Source: Novosphingobium sp. ST904
GTDB lineage: Bacteria > Pseudomonadota > Alphaproteobacteria > Sphingomonadales > Sphingomonadaceae
DNA length: 64,000 nt
Assembly: GCF_001298105.1 (NCBI RefSeq)
Contig: NZ_LGJH01000161.1
Coordinates: forward strand, 62,001-126,000
Reading direction: 5' to 3'
The notes under the pieces are model-generated. The model saw nothing but the letters and a program-made list of their open reading frames with translations, searched no databases and was not told the origin of the DNA. Positions 55,516 to 64,000 of this stretch are shown one piece after another; the stretch's first letter is position 1, and the number at the start of each line of letters is the position of its first letter. The translations under genes were made by a program, and so were the position numbers.

Positions 55516-57371
55516 ATGCCCGCCTATCGTTCCCGCACTTCCACCCATGGCCGCAACATGGCGGGCGCGCGTGGCCTCTGGCGCGCGACGGGCATGAAGG
55601 ATGCGGACTTCGGCAAGCCGATCATCGCGGTGGTGAACTCGTTCACGCAGTTCGTGCCCGGCCACGTCCACCTGAAGGACCTGGGTCAGATGGTTGCCCG
55701 CGAGATCGAGGCTGCGGGCGGCGTCGCCAAGGAATTCAACACCATCGCGGTCGATGACGGCATCGCGATGGGCCATGACGGCATGCTCTATTCGCTGCCC
55801 AGCCGCGACCTGATCGCCGACAGCGTGGAATACATGGTCAACGCCCACTGCGCCGACGCCATGGTCTGCATCTCCAACTGCGACAAGATCACGCCGGGGA
55901 TGCTGATGGCCGCGCTGCGCATCAACATCCCGGTCGTGTTCGTTTCGGGCGGGCCGATGGAAGCGGGCAAGGTCGTGCTGCGCGGCAAGGAGCAGGCGCT
56001 CGATCTGGTCGATGCCATGGTCGCCGCCGCCGACGAGAGCTACACCGACGAGGAAGTGAAGGCGATCGAGCGTTCGGCCTGCCCCACGTGCGGTTCGTGC
56101 TCGGGCATGTTCACTGCAAACTCGATGAACTGCCTGACCGAAGCGCTGGGCCTGTCGCTGCCGGGTAACGGCTCGACGCTGGCGACTCACTCCGACCGTC
56201 AGCGACTGTTCCTCGAAGCAGGCCGTCTCGTCGTGGACCTGTGCCGCCGCTATTACGAGCAGGAAGACGAATCCGCGCTGCCGCGCAACATCGCCAGCTT
56301 CGCGCTTTCGAAAACGCCATGAGCCTCGATATCGCCATGGGCGGATCGACCAATACCGTGCTTCACCTGCTGGCGGCTGCCGTGGAAGCGGGCGTGGACT
56401 TCACGATGGAGGACATCGACCGTCTCAGCCGCAAGGTGCCGTGCCTTTCCAAGGTCGCGCCGGCCAAGAACGACGTCCACATGGAAGACGTCCACCGCGC
56501 CGGCGGCATCATGGCGATCCTCGGCCAGCTCGACCGCGCCGGCCTGCTCAACTCTGACCTGCCGACGGTGCATAGCAAGTCGCTGGGCGACGCGCTCAAC
56601 CACTGGGATATCTCGCGCACCAATTCGCCTTCGGTGCAGGAGTTCTTCAAGGCCGCGCCGGGCGGCGTGCCGACCCAGACCGCGTTCAGCCAGAGCCGCC
56701 GCTGGGACGACCTCGACCTTGACCGTGAGCACGGCGTCATCCGTTCGAAGGAACATGCCTTCAGCCAGGACGGCGGCCTTGCGGTGCTCTACGGCAATAT
56801 CGCTGCTGACGGTTGCATCGTGAAGACGGCGGGCGTGGATGACAGCATCCTCAAGTTCACCGGCACTGCGCGCGTCTACGAATCGCAGGATGCCGCCGTT
56901 GCGGGCATTCTCGGCGGACAGGTGGCTGCGGGCGATGTCGTGGTGATCCGCTACGAAGGACCGCGCGGGGGGCCGGGCATGCAGGAAATGCTCTACCCGA
57001 CCAGCTACCTGAAGTCGAAGGGCCTCGGCAAAGCCTGCGCGCTGCTGACCGACGGTCGTTTCTCGGGCGGCACTTCCGGTCTCTCGATCGGACATGCCTC
57101 GCCGGAAGCGGCGGAAGGCGGCGCCATCGGCCTCGTCGAGAACGGCGACACCATCGAGATCGATATCCCCGGTCGCACCATTCACCTCGCGGTCTCGGAC
57201 GAGGTTCTGGCCCATCGCCGGGCCCAGCAGGAAGCGCGCGGAGCCGACGCATGGTCGCCGGTCCATCCGCGTCCTCGCAAGGTCTCGGCCGCGCTCCAGG
57301 CCTATGCCGCGATGACGACCAGCGCTGCCCGTGGTGCCGTGCGCGACGTGACCCAGCTCAAGCGGAAGTAA
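55516..57371 (+). CDS. ilvD: Dihydroxy-acid dehydratase (frameshifted)
   Basis: About 618 residues when repaired. It converts dihydroxy acids to the keto acids of valine, isoleucine and leucine synthesis. Fe-S ligands lie in ISNCDKITPG and CPTCGSCSGM, and the second domain shows IAMGGSTNTVLHLLAAA, TDGRFSGGTSGLSIGHASPEAAEGG. The frame changes at about 56302 (CAGCTTCGCGCTTTC, one G missing), restored as ASFGAFENAMSLDIAMGG. ATG 55516 fits the family start. About 180 bases lie upstream, likely with the promoter. Confidence 0.95.
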
Positions 57372-57539
57372 GGTTCGAGGAAGCCGGCCGAGGGTGCGTG
57401 GCGCTTCCGGCCGCATCCTCGGACGGTCCGCTCCTTATCGTCACTGCAAGCATGGCAACGCGATCCGGATCCGGTCATGCGCCGCTCCGGATTGCTCGCG
57501 ATGAAAGGCGGGGGAACTGAGGCTGGGGAACTGCGCCGG

Positions 57540-57815
57540 TTAACCGTCGCTGACAGGGGAGAGGCGGACAGCCTCGTCAACCATGTTCTGCCATGCATCG
57601 TGAACGTCGGCGACGTTGACGGTAAGGCCACGATCCTTCTTGAGCAGATGTTCGCCGGCAAGGCACATGCCCGGCGTGGGAACCCGCAGCGCCTTTACCA
57701 CTTCCCGCGCGGTCGCCTTGAACTGCTCGCGATCTTTCGCGGTAAGGCCATTCCAGTCATCCGTTCCGTGTTCAGCCTTCGCCAGCGCCCTTGCTGCGCG
57801 TTCGATCAGCGGCAT
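57540..57815 (-). CDS. Small protein of unknown function
   Basis: 91 residues, mostly helical, with one Cys. GGGAGAG lies about five bases before the ATG at 57815, which supports that start over in-frame codons further upstream. The text GLTAKDREQFKATAREVVKALRVP and DVHDAWQNMVDEAVRLSP looks like a compact helical domain. There is no signal peptide or membrane helix. It lies between ilvD and a lipoprotein gene on the other strand. I do not recognise a family. Confidence 0.65.
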   Translation of the reverse strand: MPLIERAARALAKAEHGTDDWNGLTAKDREQFKATAREVVKALRVPTPGMCLAGEHLLKKDRGLTVNVADVHDAWQNMVDEAVRLSPVSDG

Positions 57816-57940
57816 AGTGCTCTCCCTCGGTAGATTATGCCCCAGCGTAACATCACGCGCGGGCCGCGTTAAGTGTCCCATTCTCGGGCTGCGCCGTGCA
57901 GAGGCTTGATGTCGACGGGAAAGTCCTTTTAGCCGGCGGC

Positions 57941-58318
57941 ATGGCACGCTCGCTTCCCGGTTTCGTCTTCATCCTCGCACTTGCCGCCTGCTCGTCGCGG
58001 CACGAGGCGCCGAATGTCGCCGAAGGCGGCGCGGCTGTCTCCTGCGCCGTGGGCGGTTCCGCCGAACTGAAACCGGTTTGCGCGGTCGAGCGGTCGGAAG
58101 AAGGTGGAATGCTCGTTCTCGTGGTCCACCACCCCGACGGCGCCTTCCGGCGTTTCACCGTCATGACGGACGGCAGCGGCCTTGCGGTTGCCGATGGGGC
58201 GCAAGTGGCGGTAACAAGGCTGGAAGGTGAACGGCTCGACGTCAGCGTCGGGGCGGACCGCTACCTGTTCCCGGTGACGAGGAAGCCCCATGCCGCAAAT
58301 CCAGAGCCTTCACGCTGA
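57941..58318 (+). CDS. Putative lipoprotein of unknown function
   Basis: 125 residues. A short signal sequence ends in the lipobox LAAC (MARSLPGFVFILALAACSS), so a lipid-anchored Cys is expected near residue 17. The mature part is a small beta-rich domain with two more Cys and segments GMLVLVVHHPDGAFRRFTV and RLDVSVGADRYLFPV. It overlaps the start of nnr by 29 bases, so they share a transcript. The role is unknown. Confidence 0.7.
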   Translation: MARSLPGFVFILALAACSSRHEAPNVAEGGAAVSCAVGGSAELKPVCAVERSEEGGMLVLVVHHPDGAFRRFTVMTDGSGLAVADGAQVAVTRLEGERLDVSVGADRYLFPVTRKPHAANPEPSR

Positions 58319-59702
58319 CCAGATTCTCACCGTTGCGCAGATGCGGCGGGCGGAAGAGGCACTGATCGCAGCAGGGTCGTCGGTCGATGCGCTGATGCAG
58401 ATCGCGGGGCGGGGCGCGGCGGAATGGATCTGGCGGATCTGCGCGGGGCGCAAGGTCACTGTGCTCTGCGGCCCGGGCAACAACGGCGGTGACGGTTACG
58501 TTCTGGCCGAGGCCATTCGCGAGCGTGGCGGCCATGTCACTGTCGTTGCCGGCGCCGATCCGAAGAGCGCGGCGGCGGTCAATGCGCGAAAGCTTTATCA
58601 GGGCGCGGTGTCTGGGCCGGAGACACCTGCCGAGGGCGATGTCTTCGTCGATTGCCTCTATGGCAGCGGGCTGACCCGTCCGCTTTCGGCAGGCGACCTG
58701 GCGCTACTCACGCGGCTGGCGAATGCACATCATCACCGGGTGGCCGTGGACCTGCCGAGCGGCGTGCAATCCGATACCGGCATGGCGCTGAATCCGTCGC
58801 TCCCGGGCTATGACCTCACGATCGCGCTGGGCGCTTGGAAATACGCGCATTTCCTGATGCCGTCCGCTGCCGCCATGGGCGCGCTGCGCCTGGTGCCGAT
58901 CGGCGTCGCGCCGGTGGAAGGGGCTGCATCGGCCGTGGCCAAGCCTCGCCTCGCGGCACCGGCGGCCGACGCGCACAAGTACCGGCGCGGGCTTCTTGCG
59001 GTTGTCGGCGGGGCGATGCCCGGCGCAGCGGTGCTGGCCAGCCTTGCCGCGCAGGCCGCCGGGGCGGGCTACGTCAAACTCTTCGCGGATAGCAAGCGTA
59101 ACGTCCCTGCGGACCTCGTGGTCGATCAGGGCAAGCTGGTCGATGTGCTCGTGGATGACCGCAATACCGCCGTTCTGGTAGGGCCGGGGCTGGGGCGTGA
59201 CAGTCTGGCGCGGGAGCGGCTCGCCATTGCCCTGGCCGATCCGGTTCCTGCCGTGATCGATGCCGATGCGCTGGTCCTGCTGACGCCGCGCCTGCTTGCC
59301 GAGCGCAAGGCCGCCACAGTGGCGACGCCGCACGAAGGCGAACTGCTGGCTCTTGAACGGGCGTTCGGCTGCGAGGGAAGCGGAAGCAAGCCCGGCCGCG
59401 CGCTGGCGCTGGCGAGGGCAGGGGGCATGGTCGTGGTGGCCAAGGGCCCTGACACCGTGATCGCCGCGCCGGACGGCCGGGTCGCCTGCGCCCCCCGTGC
59501 CAGTTCCTGGCTTTCGACTGCGGGAACGGGTGACGTGCTGGCCGGGTGCATCGCCAGCCGCCTTGCTGCCGGAACCGAAGCTTTCGCGGCCGCCTGCGAG
59601 GGCGTGTGGCTTCATGGAGAGGCGGCGCGGCGCGCTTCGCCTGCCTTTACTGCCGGTCAGCTTGGACAAATGGTCCCGGCTGCGCTAGCGGCCTGCCTGT
59701 GA
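58290..59702 (+). CDS. nnr: Bifunctional NAD(P)H-hydrate epimerase/dehydratase
   Basis: 470 residues, a fusion of both repair activities. The N-terminal YjeF_N epimerase has CGPGNNGGDGYVLAEAI and VDCLYGSGLTRPL. The C-terminal ADP-dependent dehydratase has RRGLLAVVGGAMPGAAVLAS, VGPGLGRD, ATPHEGELLALE and STAGTGDVLAGCIASRLA. Together they return damaged hydrated NAD(P)H to use. ATG 58290 starts inside the upstream lipoprotein gene. The stop TGA overlaps the next start (GTGA), indicating coupled translation. Confidence 0.92.
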   Translation: MPQIQSLHADQILTVAQMRRAEEALIAAGSSVDALMQIAGRGAAEWIWRICAGRKVTVLCGPGNNGGDGYVLAEAIRERGGHVTVVAGADPKSAAAVNARKLYQGAVSGPETPAEGDVFVDCLYGSGLTRPLSAGDLALLTRLANAHHHRVAVDLPSGVQSDTGMALNPSLPGYDLTIALGAWKYAHFLMPSAAAMGALRLVPIGVAPVEGAASAVAKPRLAAPAADAHKYRRGLLAVVGGAMPGAAVLASLAAQAAGAGYVKLFADSKRNVPADLVVDQGKLVDVLVDDRNTAVLVGPGLGRDSLARERLAIALADPVPAVIDADALVLLTPRLLAERKAATVATPHEGELLALERAFGCEGSGSKPGRALALARAGGMVVVAKGPDTVIAAPDGRVACAPRASSWLSTAGTGDVLAGCIASRLAAGTEAFAAACEGVWLHGEAARRASPAFTAGQLGQMVPAALAACL

Positions 59703-60958
59703 CTACTGGAACAGAAGAAATCCTGCGCATCGCCTCCAAGGGCGATGGCGTTACCGAATCCGGCCGCTTCGCCTGGGGCGCTGCACCGGGCGACCTCCTG
59801 CACGAGGACGGCACGCTCGAATGGGGGCCGCATCATGTGCAGCCCGCCTGCCAGCATTTCGGCCGTTGCGGCGGCTGCCAGCTTCAACAGCTCGACGAGG
59901 AAAGCCTCGAACACTTCGTGGGATCGCGCGTGGCCAATGCCTCTGCCTCGCAGGAATTGGGAGCGGAAGCGATCTCGCCGCCCTACCTGTCCCCGCCGGG
60001 CGCGCGCCGCCGTGTGTCGTTGAGGGCGGAAAGCTCGGGCGGGCGCGTGGTCATCGGCTTCCGCGAGGCCAAGTCGCACCGACTGGTGGAGCTGGAAGAA
60101 TGTCCGGTCATGGCGCCGGAACTGTTCGCGATCCTCGGCCCGCTGCGCAAGCTGCTCATCATGATGGGCAAGGCGGCGCCCGCCAAGAAGGGCGGCAGGC
60201 CCGGCAAGCCCGCGAAGCACCAGCAGGCGCGCATGGCCGCCGATATCGAGATGACGCTGACGGACCAGGGCGTCGATCTTGGCGTCAAGGGGCTCACCGC
60301 CGAAGGGCTCTCGGCGACCGAATCGATGCTCGATTTCTCGCGCCAGTACGGTCTCGCCCGCCTCACCATGGACGGCGGCTACGGCTTCGAGACGGTGTGG
60401 GAGCCGGAACCGGTGACGGTGAGCCTCGGCCCCGTCAAGGTCCCGTTCCCGCCGGGATCGTTCCTTCAGGCCACGCTCGACGGCGAACAGGCCCTGGTCG
60501 AAGCCGCGCGCGGCTGGCTCGAGGGTGCTGCGACGGTTGCGGACCTGTTTTCGGGGCTGGGCACCTTTGCGCTGGCGCTGGCCGGGCCGCAGACCAAGGT
60601 GCTGGCCGCAGAGGCTGCACGCGATGCACATCTCGCCTGCAAGACCGCGGCGGACCGGGCGCAATTGCCGGTGTTCTCCGCTCACCGCGACTTGTTCCGC
60701 AATCCGCTCCAGCCCGATGAACTGAGCAAGTTCGACGCCGTGCTGCTCGATCCGCCCCGCGCCGGTGCGCGCGAGCAGGTGGATTGCATCGCCGATTCCA
60801 CGGTGAACCGGGTGGTCTATATCTCGTGCAACCCGTCGAGCTGGTCCCGCGATGCCGCGCGGCTGGTGGAGGCGGGGTTCCGGCTGGTCGAACTGCGTCC
60901 GGTCGGCCAGTTCCGCTGGTCCACCCACGTCGAACTGGCGAGCTATTTCGAAAGATAG
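59699..60958 (+). CDS. 23S rRNA (uracil-5-)-methyltransferase, RlmD/RumA type
   Basis: 419 residues. A 4Fe-4S region near the N-terminus (CQHFGRCGGCQLQQL) and the SAM-dependent methyltransferase core follow: VADLFSGLGTFALALAG, LLDPPRAGAREQ and the catalytic Cys in VYISCNPSSWSRD. It methylates uridine in 23S rRNA; whether the target is U1939, U747 or another site is not shown. The GTG at 59699 overlaps the stop of nnr. The N-terminal TRAM-like part is short. Confidence 0.88.
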   Translation: MTTGTEEILRIASKGDGVTESGRFAWGAAPGDLLHEDGTLEWGPHHVQPACQHFGRCGGCQLQQLDEESLEHFVGSRVANASASQELGAEAISPPYLSPPGARRRVSLRAESSGGRVVIGFREAKSHRLVELEECPVMAPELFAILGPLRKLLIMMGKAAPAKKGGRPGKPAKHQQARMAADIEMTLTDQGVDLGVKGLTAEGLSATESMLDFSRQYGLARLTMDGGYGFETVWEPEPVTVSLGPVKVPFPPGSFLQATLDGEQALVEAARGWLEGAATVADLFSGLGTFALALAGPQTKVLAAEAARDAHLACKTAADRAQLPVFSAHRDLFRNPLQPDELSKFDAVLLDPPRAGAREQVDCIADSTVNRVVYISCNPSSWSRDAARLVEAGFRLVELRPVGQFRWSTHVELASYFER

Positions 60959-61007
60959 CCCGTCCGCATGGTGGCGGGGCAGGGGGCTCCCTGCCTCGCC
61001 CCCTTCC

Positions 61008-61268
61008 TTACTCTCCCTGGGCCTTGGCCATCATGTCCATGAAGTCCCGCGCGGCGTTGCGGTCTTCCTCGTTGTCGAAGGCGACGTCGAGGTCAGGCGA
61101 GGCATTGAACAGATAGAGCAGCGACCACAGCGCGAAACGGCGGCTGCGGTCCTTCTCCATGCCAAGATCGACGCGCATCCGGTCAATCCCGGTTTCCAGC
61201 GTGCTGGGAGCGATCGTCGAAAGGTCGTCGGTGCCGAAGTAGCGGCGAAGCTGGTCGTCGAAATCCAT
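61008..61268 (-). CDS. Small protein of unknown function
   Basis: 86 residues, Asp-rich and mostly helical (MDFDDQLRRYFGTDDLSTI; RRFALWSLLYLFNASPDLDVAF). It has no Cys, signal peptide or membrane helix. It lies convergent with the rRNA methyltransferase, about 50 bases apart, and 41 bases downstream of the small membrane protein gene on the same strand. I do not recognise a family. Confidence 0.65.
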   Translation of the reverse strand: MDFDDQLRRYFGTDDLSTIAPSTLETGIDRMRVDLGMEKDRSRRFALWSLLYLFNASPDLDVAFDNEEDRNAARDFMDMMAKAQGE

Positions 61269-61309
61269 GGCCTCGCCCTAGCAGGACCGGGGGCCGACGC
61301 GAAGGGGCG

Positions 61310-61540
61310 TCAGGAATCCGTATTGCGCCCGCATACATGCGCGGACACCAGCTGGTAGATCACCAGCGCCCAGCAGCTTCCGATCATCCCCACGAAGAAG
61401 GTCGACCAGCTCAGGCCCCAGTCCGCATCGAGCAGGTTGTTGGTAAGCGCCGCGAGGGTGACCACGACCAGAACGGCTTCGAGCGCAAAGAAGGCCCAGC
61501 GCATCGAAATGGCGGAAAATGGTTCACTGCGGGTGCTCAC
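61310..61540 (-). CDS. Small two-helix membrane protein of unknown function
   Basis: 76 residues. Two membrane helices, AFFALEAVLVVVTLAALTNNLL and STFFVGMIGSCWALVIYQLVSAHV, are separated by a short acidic-Trp loop. A GTG start at 61540 with GGGAG eight bases upstream is chosen; an internal ATG (MRWAFFAL) is the alternative. The frame stays open upstream, but that part is the antisense of another gene. Function unknown. Confidence 0.65.
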   Translation of the reverse strand: MSTRSEPFSAISMRWAFFALEAVLVVVTLAALTNNLLDADWGLSWSTFFVGMIGSCWALVIYQLVSAHVCGRNTDS

Positions 61541-61667
61541 GCGTTTTCTCCCGAATGTGTCTTGCCCCTTTTCGCGCAAGATTAATTCAGGTTGCGTCAT
61601 TCGTCCAGAATTTGCTTTCCGGTGCAAGTGTTTCAAAATGCACCGATCGGCCCTGCCGGTTTTCGGG

Positions 61668-62645
61668 TCAGTCGGCTCCGGAAAGCACTCTGGCGAAGGC
61701 CTGGGCGTCGGTATTGCCGCCCGAGAGCACGATGGCAGTACGCTCCGCCGAAGGAGTTCTGCCGGCCAGAACCGCCGCCAGCGCCGCGGCGCCGCCGGGT
61801 TCGATAACGAGGCGCAGCTTCGCAAAGGCGAGGCGCTGCGCCGCGCGGATTTCGGCGGGGGTGACGACGAGGCCGAACGGGCAGCGCGCCCGAAGGATCT
61901 CGAAGTTGATCGGCCAGGTTCCGGGCGTCTGCAGCGCATCGCAGGGCGTGGGCGGGGCATCGGCGCCGACGCGGCAGATCGTTCCGGTTTCGAGGCTGCG
62001 GCACACGTCGTCCCAACCTTCGGGTTCGACGGGGATCACTGCTGCATCCGGCAGGGCGAGTGCGAGCCCGGCGGTCAGACCGCCGCCGCCGCAGGGAGCC
62101 ACTACCTGATCCGGCGCCGCGAGACTAAGTTCGGCCATTTGCGCGGCGATCTCGATCCCGGTGCTGCCCTGGCCTTCGATGATCCACGGGTCGCCATAGG
62201 CGTGGACCAGCGTCGCGCCCCGGGCGGCGCACAGGCGCGCCGCCACTTCGTCACGGTCCTCGCCGCCGGGCCGGTCGTAGAGCACGACCTCGGCGCCCAG
62301 AGCGCGGGTGTTGGCAAGTTTCACTTCCGGCGCGTCGACCGGCATGACGATGGTGGCTTCGATGCCCAGCCTGCGTGAGGCCCAGGCGACCCCCTGCGCA
62401 TGATTGCCGCTGGAAACGCCGACGACGCCGCGCGCGCGTTCCTCTTCGGTCAGGGCGGTCAGGCGGTGCCAGGCGCCGCGAATCTTGAACGCGCCGACGG
62501 GCTGCAGGCTTTCGGCCTTGCACCAGATCGTGCGGCCATCGACGTCGAGCGGCAGAAGCGGCGTTCTTGGCAGGATTTCCGAGATCTTGCGGGCAGCCAT
62601 GGCAACGCCTTGGCCGGTCGGACGGTGAAGAAGGGCCTGAGTCAT
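61668..62645 (-). CDS. Threonine/serine dehydratase-type PLP enzyme
   Basis: 325 residues, fold-type II PLP enzyme. The PLP Lys lies in VGAFKIRGAW, the phosphate-binding loop in PCGGGGLTAGLAL, SSGNHAQGVAWA binds the substrate carboxyl, and the C-terminal IVLSGGNTD contacts the ring. There is no ACT regulatory domain, so it is the short catabolic-type or serine racemase-like form. ATG 62645 is chosen; 62657 is four residues longer. It lies 17 bases after btaB on the same strand. Confidence 0.87.
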   Translation of the reverse strand: MTQALLHRPTGQGVAMAARKISEILPRTPLLPLDVDGRTIWCKAESLQPVGAFKIRGAWHRLTALTEEERARGVVGVSSGNHAQGVAWASRRLGIEATIVMPVDAPEVKLANTRALGAEVVLYDRPGGEDRDEVAARLCAARGATLVHAYGDPWIIEGQGSTGIEIAAQMAELSLAAPDQVVAPCGGGGLTAGLALALPDAAVIPVEPEGWDDVCRSLETGTICRVGADAPPTPCDALQTPGTWPINFEILRARCPFGLVVTPAEIRAAQRLAFAKLRLVIEPGGAAALAAVLAGRTPSAERTAIVLSGGNTDAQAFARVLSGAD

Positions 62646-62661
62646 GCGCCCGGCCATAGCG

Positions 62662-63306
62662 TCAGCGGATGAGGCGCACCATCTGGTAATAGCCCAGGGC
62701 CCCGCGCTTCACCTCAACCCGCAGCCCCAGTTCTCCGGCGATCCGCGCGGCGACCATCGGCAGGTCCAGCCGGGGGCTGACGTGGAACTTCGTCAGCCAC
62801 GCGCGCAGGGCTCCGCGCAGAGGGGCGGGCAGGCCGGAAAGGTCGCCGAAGTCGACGGCATGGAGCACGCCGCCGGGTGCCAGCGCATGTGCCGCCTGTC
62901 GCAGCGCGGCCTCCCATCCGGGGATCATCGAGAGCGTGTAGGACAGGATGATCCGGTCGAAGCCGGTGCGGCCGAACAGGTCACGCGGCTCGAATCGTGT
63001 GGCGTCGCCGAGCGCCAGTTGCACGTCGGGCCCCAGCCGCGCGCGGGCGGATTTCAGCATCTCGCCGGAAATGTCGAAGCCGTGGCAGGCAGCGCCGGGC
63101 CAGGCACGGGCGACCCGTTCCAGATTGCGGCCGGTGCCGCAGCCTGCTTCGAGCACGCTCATGCCGGGTTCCGCGCCCAGTTCACGGATCAGCCGGTCCC
63201 GGCCGAACAGGTAGTATTTCCGGGTGAGGTCATAGATGTGGCGCTGGCCCCGATAGACCTTGTCCATCAGCGCGGCATGGTCCTGCGAGGTGGCGCTTCC
63301 CGTCAT
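62662..63306 (-). CDS. btaB: Betaine-lipid N-methyltransferase, BtaB-like
   Basis: 214 residues, a class I SAM methyltransferase. The SAM motif is VLEAGCGTGRNLERVAR. The family start DHAALMDKVYRGQRHIYDLTRKYYLFGRDRLIRELG and the late YYQMVRLIR match BtaB, which methylates the amino group of diacylglyceryl homoserine three times to give DGTS. Pairing with a DUF3419 gene ten bases upstream strongly supports this. The start is ATG at 63306; a longer frame to 63348 overlaps btaA and is unlikely. In other bacteria such lipids replace phospholipids when phosphate is short. Confidence 0.85.
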   Translation of the reverse strand: MTGSATSQDHAALMDKVYRGQRHIYDLTRKYYLFGRDRLIRELGAEPGMSVLEAGCGTGRNLERVARAWPGAACHGFDISGEMLKSARARLGPDVQLALGDATRFEPRDLFGRTGFDRIILSYTLSMIPGWEAALRQAAHALAPGGVLHAVDFGDLSGLPAPLRGALRAWLTKFHVSPRLDLPMVAARIAGELGLRVEVKRGALGYYQMVRLIR

Positions 63307-63316
63307 CGCGGATGCC

Positions 63317-64000
63317 TCAGCGCAGGACGTAGAGGTGGACGCCGCCATAGATGGAGGAGCGATCCCCCCGCGTGGCCGCTCGGGATTCCTCTTCGCGGTA
63401 GTCCCAGCGGGAAAGGATTTCTTCCGGCACGCGGCCCGGCAGCAGGGTGGGCTCGGCGGCAGTGCGGAACAGCACGCGCGAACCGGCGCGCGCGGTGCGG
63501 GTGATCTCGCTCCAGAGTTCGGTGAGCTGCGCGTCGCTCATCCAGTCCTGTGCATCGAGCAGGATGTAGCGGTCGAGCGAGGCTTCGGCGCTTTCTTTCA
63601 GAACCTGCGTGAAGTTCGCATGGCGCAAGGTGAGGCGGCCAAGCCGCTCGCGTACCAAGGGAACATTGGCTTCCTGAAGATAGGGCGGCAGCGGGGCCTT
63701 GGGCTCGCGTCCGTAGCCGCGCCCGAAAGCCTGCCAGGCGAAGTAGTTGTCGTTGAGGGGGAAGTGGCAGGCCAGCTTCTCCAGCCGTGCGCGCAGCACA
63801 TCGGCCATGCGGTTGCCGCCTGCCAGCGCGTCGTACTGGGCAGGCGGAATGCCGAGGCCGAAAAGCGAGGCGGGCTGGTCGGTCAGCCAGCGAACCAGCT
63901 TGCGCTCGAAGATCGGCGCCAGCCGTTCGTCAAACACGCGGCGCTGTTCCTCCAGCGTCTCGGCGCCGAGGATTTCGCTGGGGTCGATCTTGTAGAGCTT
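63317..64000 (-). CDS. btaA: Betaine-lipid synthase BtaA (DUF3419), 5' end outside window
   Basis: The last 227 residues are visible, and the frame is open through base 64000, so the start is beyond the window. DUF3419 marks include LGRLTLRHANFTQVLKESAE, DRYILLDAQDWMSD, ARAGSRVLFRTAAEPTLLPGRV and YGGVHLYVLR. BtaA uses S-adenosylmethionine to add a homoserine group to diacylglycerol. The stop is ten bases before btaB, so the two form an operon in the order btaA-btaB. No PHO box can be checked because the promoter is not included. Confidence 0.88.
   Translation of the reverse strand, partial: KLYKIDPSEILGAETLEEQRRVFDERLAPIFERKLVRWLTDQPASLFGLGIPPAQYDALAGGNRMADVLRARLEKLACHFPLNDNYFAWQAFGRGYGREPKAPLPPYLQEANVPLVRERLGRLTLRHANFTQVLKESAEASLDRYILLDAQDWMSDAQLTELWSEITRTARAGSRVLFRTAAEPTLLPGRVPEEILSRWDYREEESRAATRGDRSSIYGGVHLYVLR

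Noticed and set aside
1..64000. CRISPR array, rRNA or tRNA genes
   Set aside because: No evenly spaced direct repeats and no tRNA or rRNA sequence were recognised anywhere on either strand by eye.

Overview
The window is a GC-rich chromosomal segment from an alphaproteobacterium, most likely a sphingomonad (Novosphingobium/Sphingobium-like). The placement rests on a small SRP RNA beside dnaX, an NDUFS4-type complex I accessory protein, a large TonB-dependent receptor, two GGDEF-EAL proteins, an intracellular PHB depolymerase and several small proteins of sphingomonad appearance. It is inference, because no rRNA or marker tree is available. No insertion sequence, prophage, CRISPR array, rRNA or tRNA was recognised, and most genes are housekeeping. 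|| Layout. 1-2.5 kb: end of a histidine kinase, a small unknown protein, three stacked hairpins, chorismate mutase and a polyprenyl diphosphate synthase. 2.7-5.7 kb: an envelope set (beta-barrel protein, exported Ntn hydrolase, TonB-like protein). 5.7-7.6 kb: a membrane GGDEF-EAL enzyme. 7.8-16 kb: hrpB, complex I accessory subunit, SRP RNA, dnaX-ybaB, lon. 16-20.8 kb: asd, a GFA-type protein, an alpha/beta hydrolase, an M2 peptidase. 20.8-29 kb: TonB receptor, AMP nucleosidase, rpsF-rpsR-rplI, PHB depolymerase, GST. 29-37 kb: flagellin, DUF808, Mur ligase with a divergent LD-carboxypeptidase, fabD-fabG, GNAT, dnaN. 37-43.3 kb: ferredoxin-NADP reductase, a PAS-GGDEF-EAL-PilZ protein, lepA. 43.7-45.9 kb: a four-gene regulator/membrane/RadC cluster of unknown function. 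46-57.4 kb: phosphoglucomutase, arylamine N-acetyltransferase, moaB, lytic transglycosylase, a cysteine-free UDG-like protein, ETF-QO, ispE, N-formylglutamate amidohydrolase, ilvD. 57.5-64 kb: small proteins, nnr, a 23S rRNA m5U methyltransferase, threonine dehydratase, and btaB-btaA for betaine lipids, with btaA cut by the window end. || Sequence quality. At least 15 genes are broken by single-base shifts, including essential ones (dnaN, dnaX, fabG). Seventeen shifts are one-base losses, most readable as one G lost from a GG or GGC context; two are net +1. The protein continues in the next frame every time. I read these as sequencing or consensus errors, not pseudogenes, and I give each gene its full repaired span. 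|| The best candidate for something undescribed is the 43.7-45.9 kb cluster: a LuxR-type regulator with a C-terminal membrane tail, a small helical protein, a five-helix membrane protein and a RadC/JAB metalloprotein, behind a promoter-like sequence. Its function cannot be told from the sequence.
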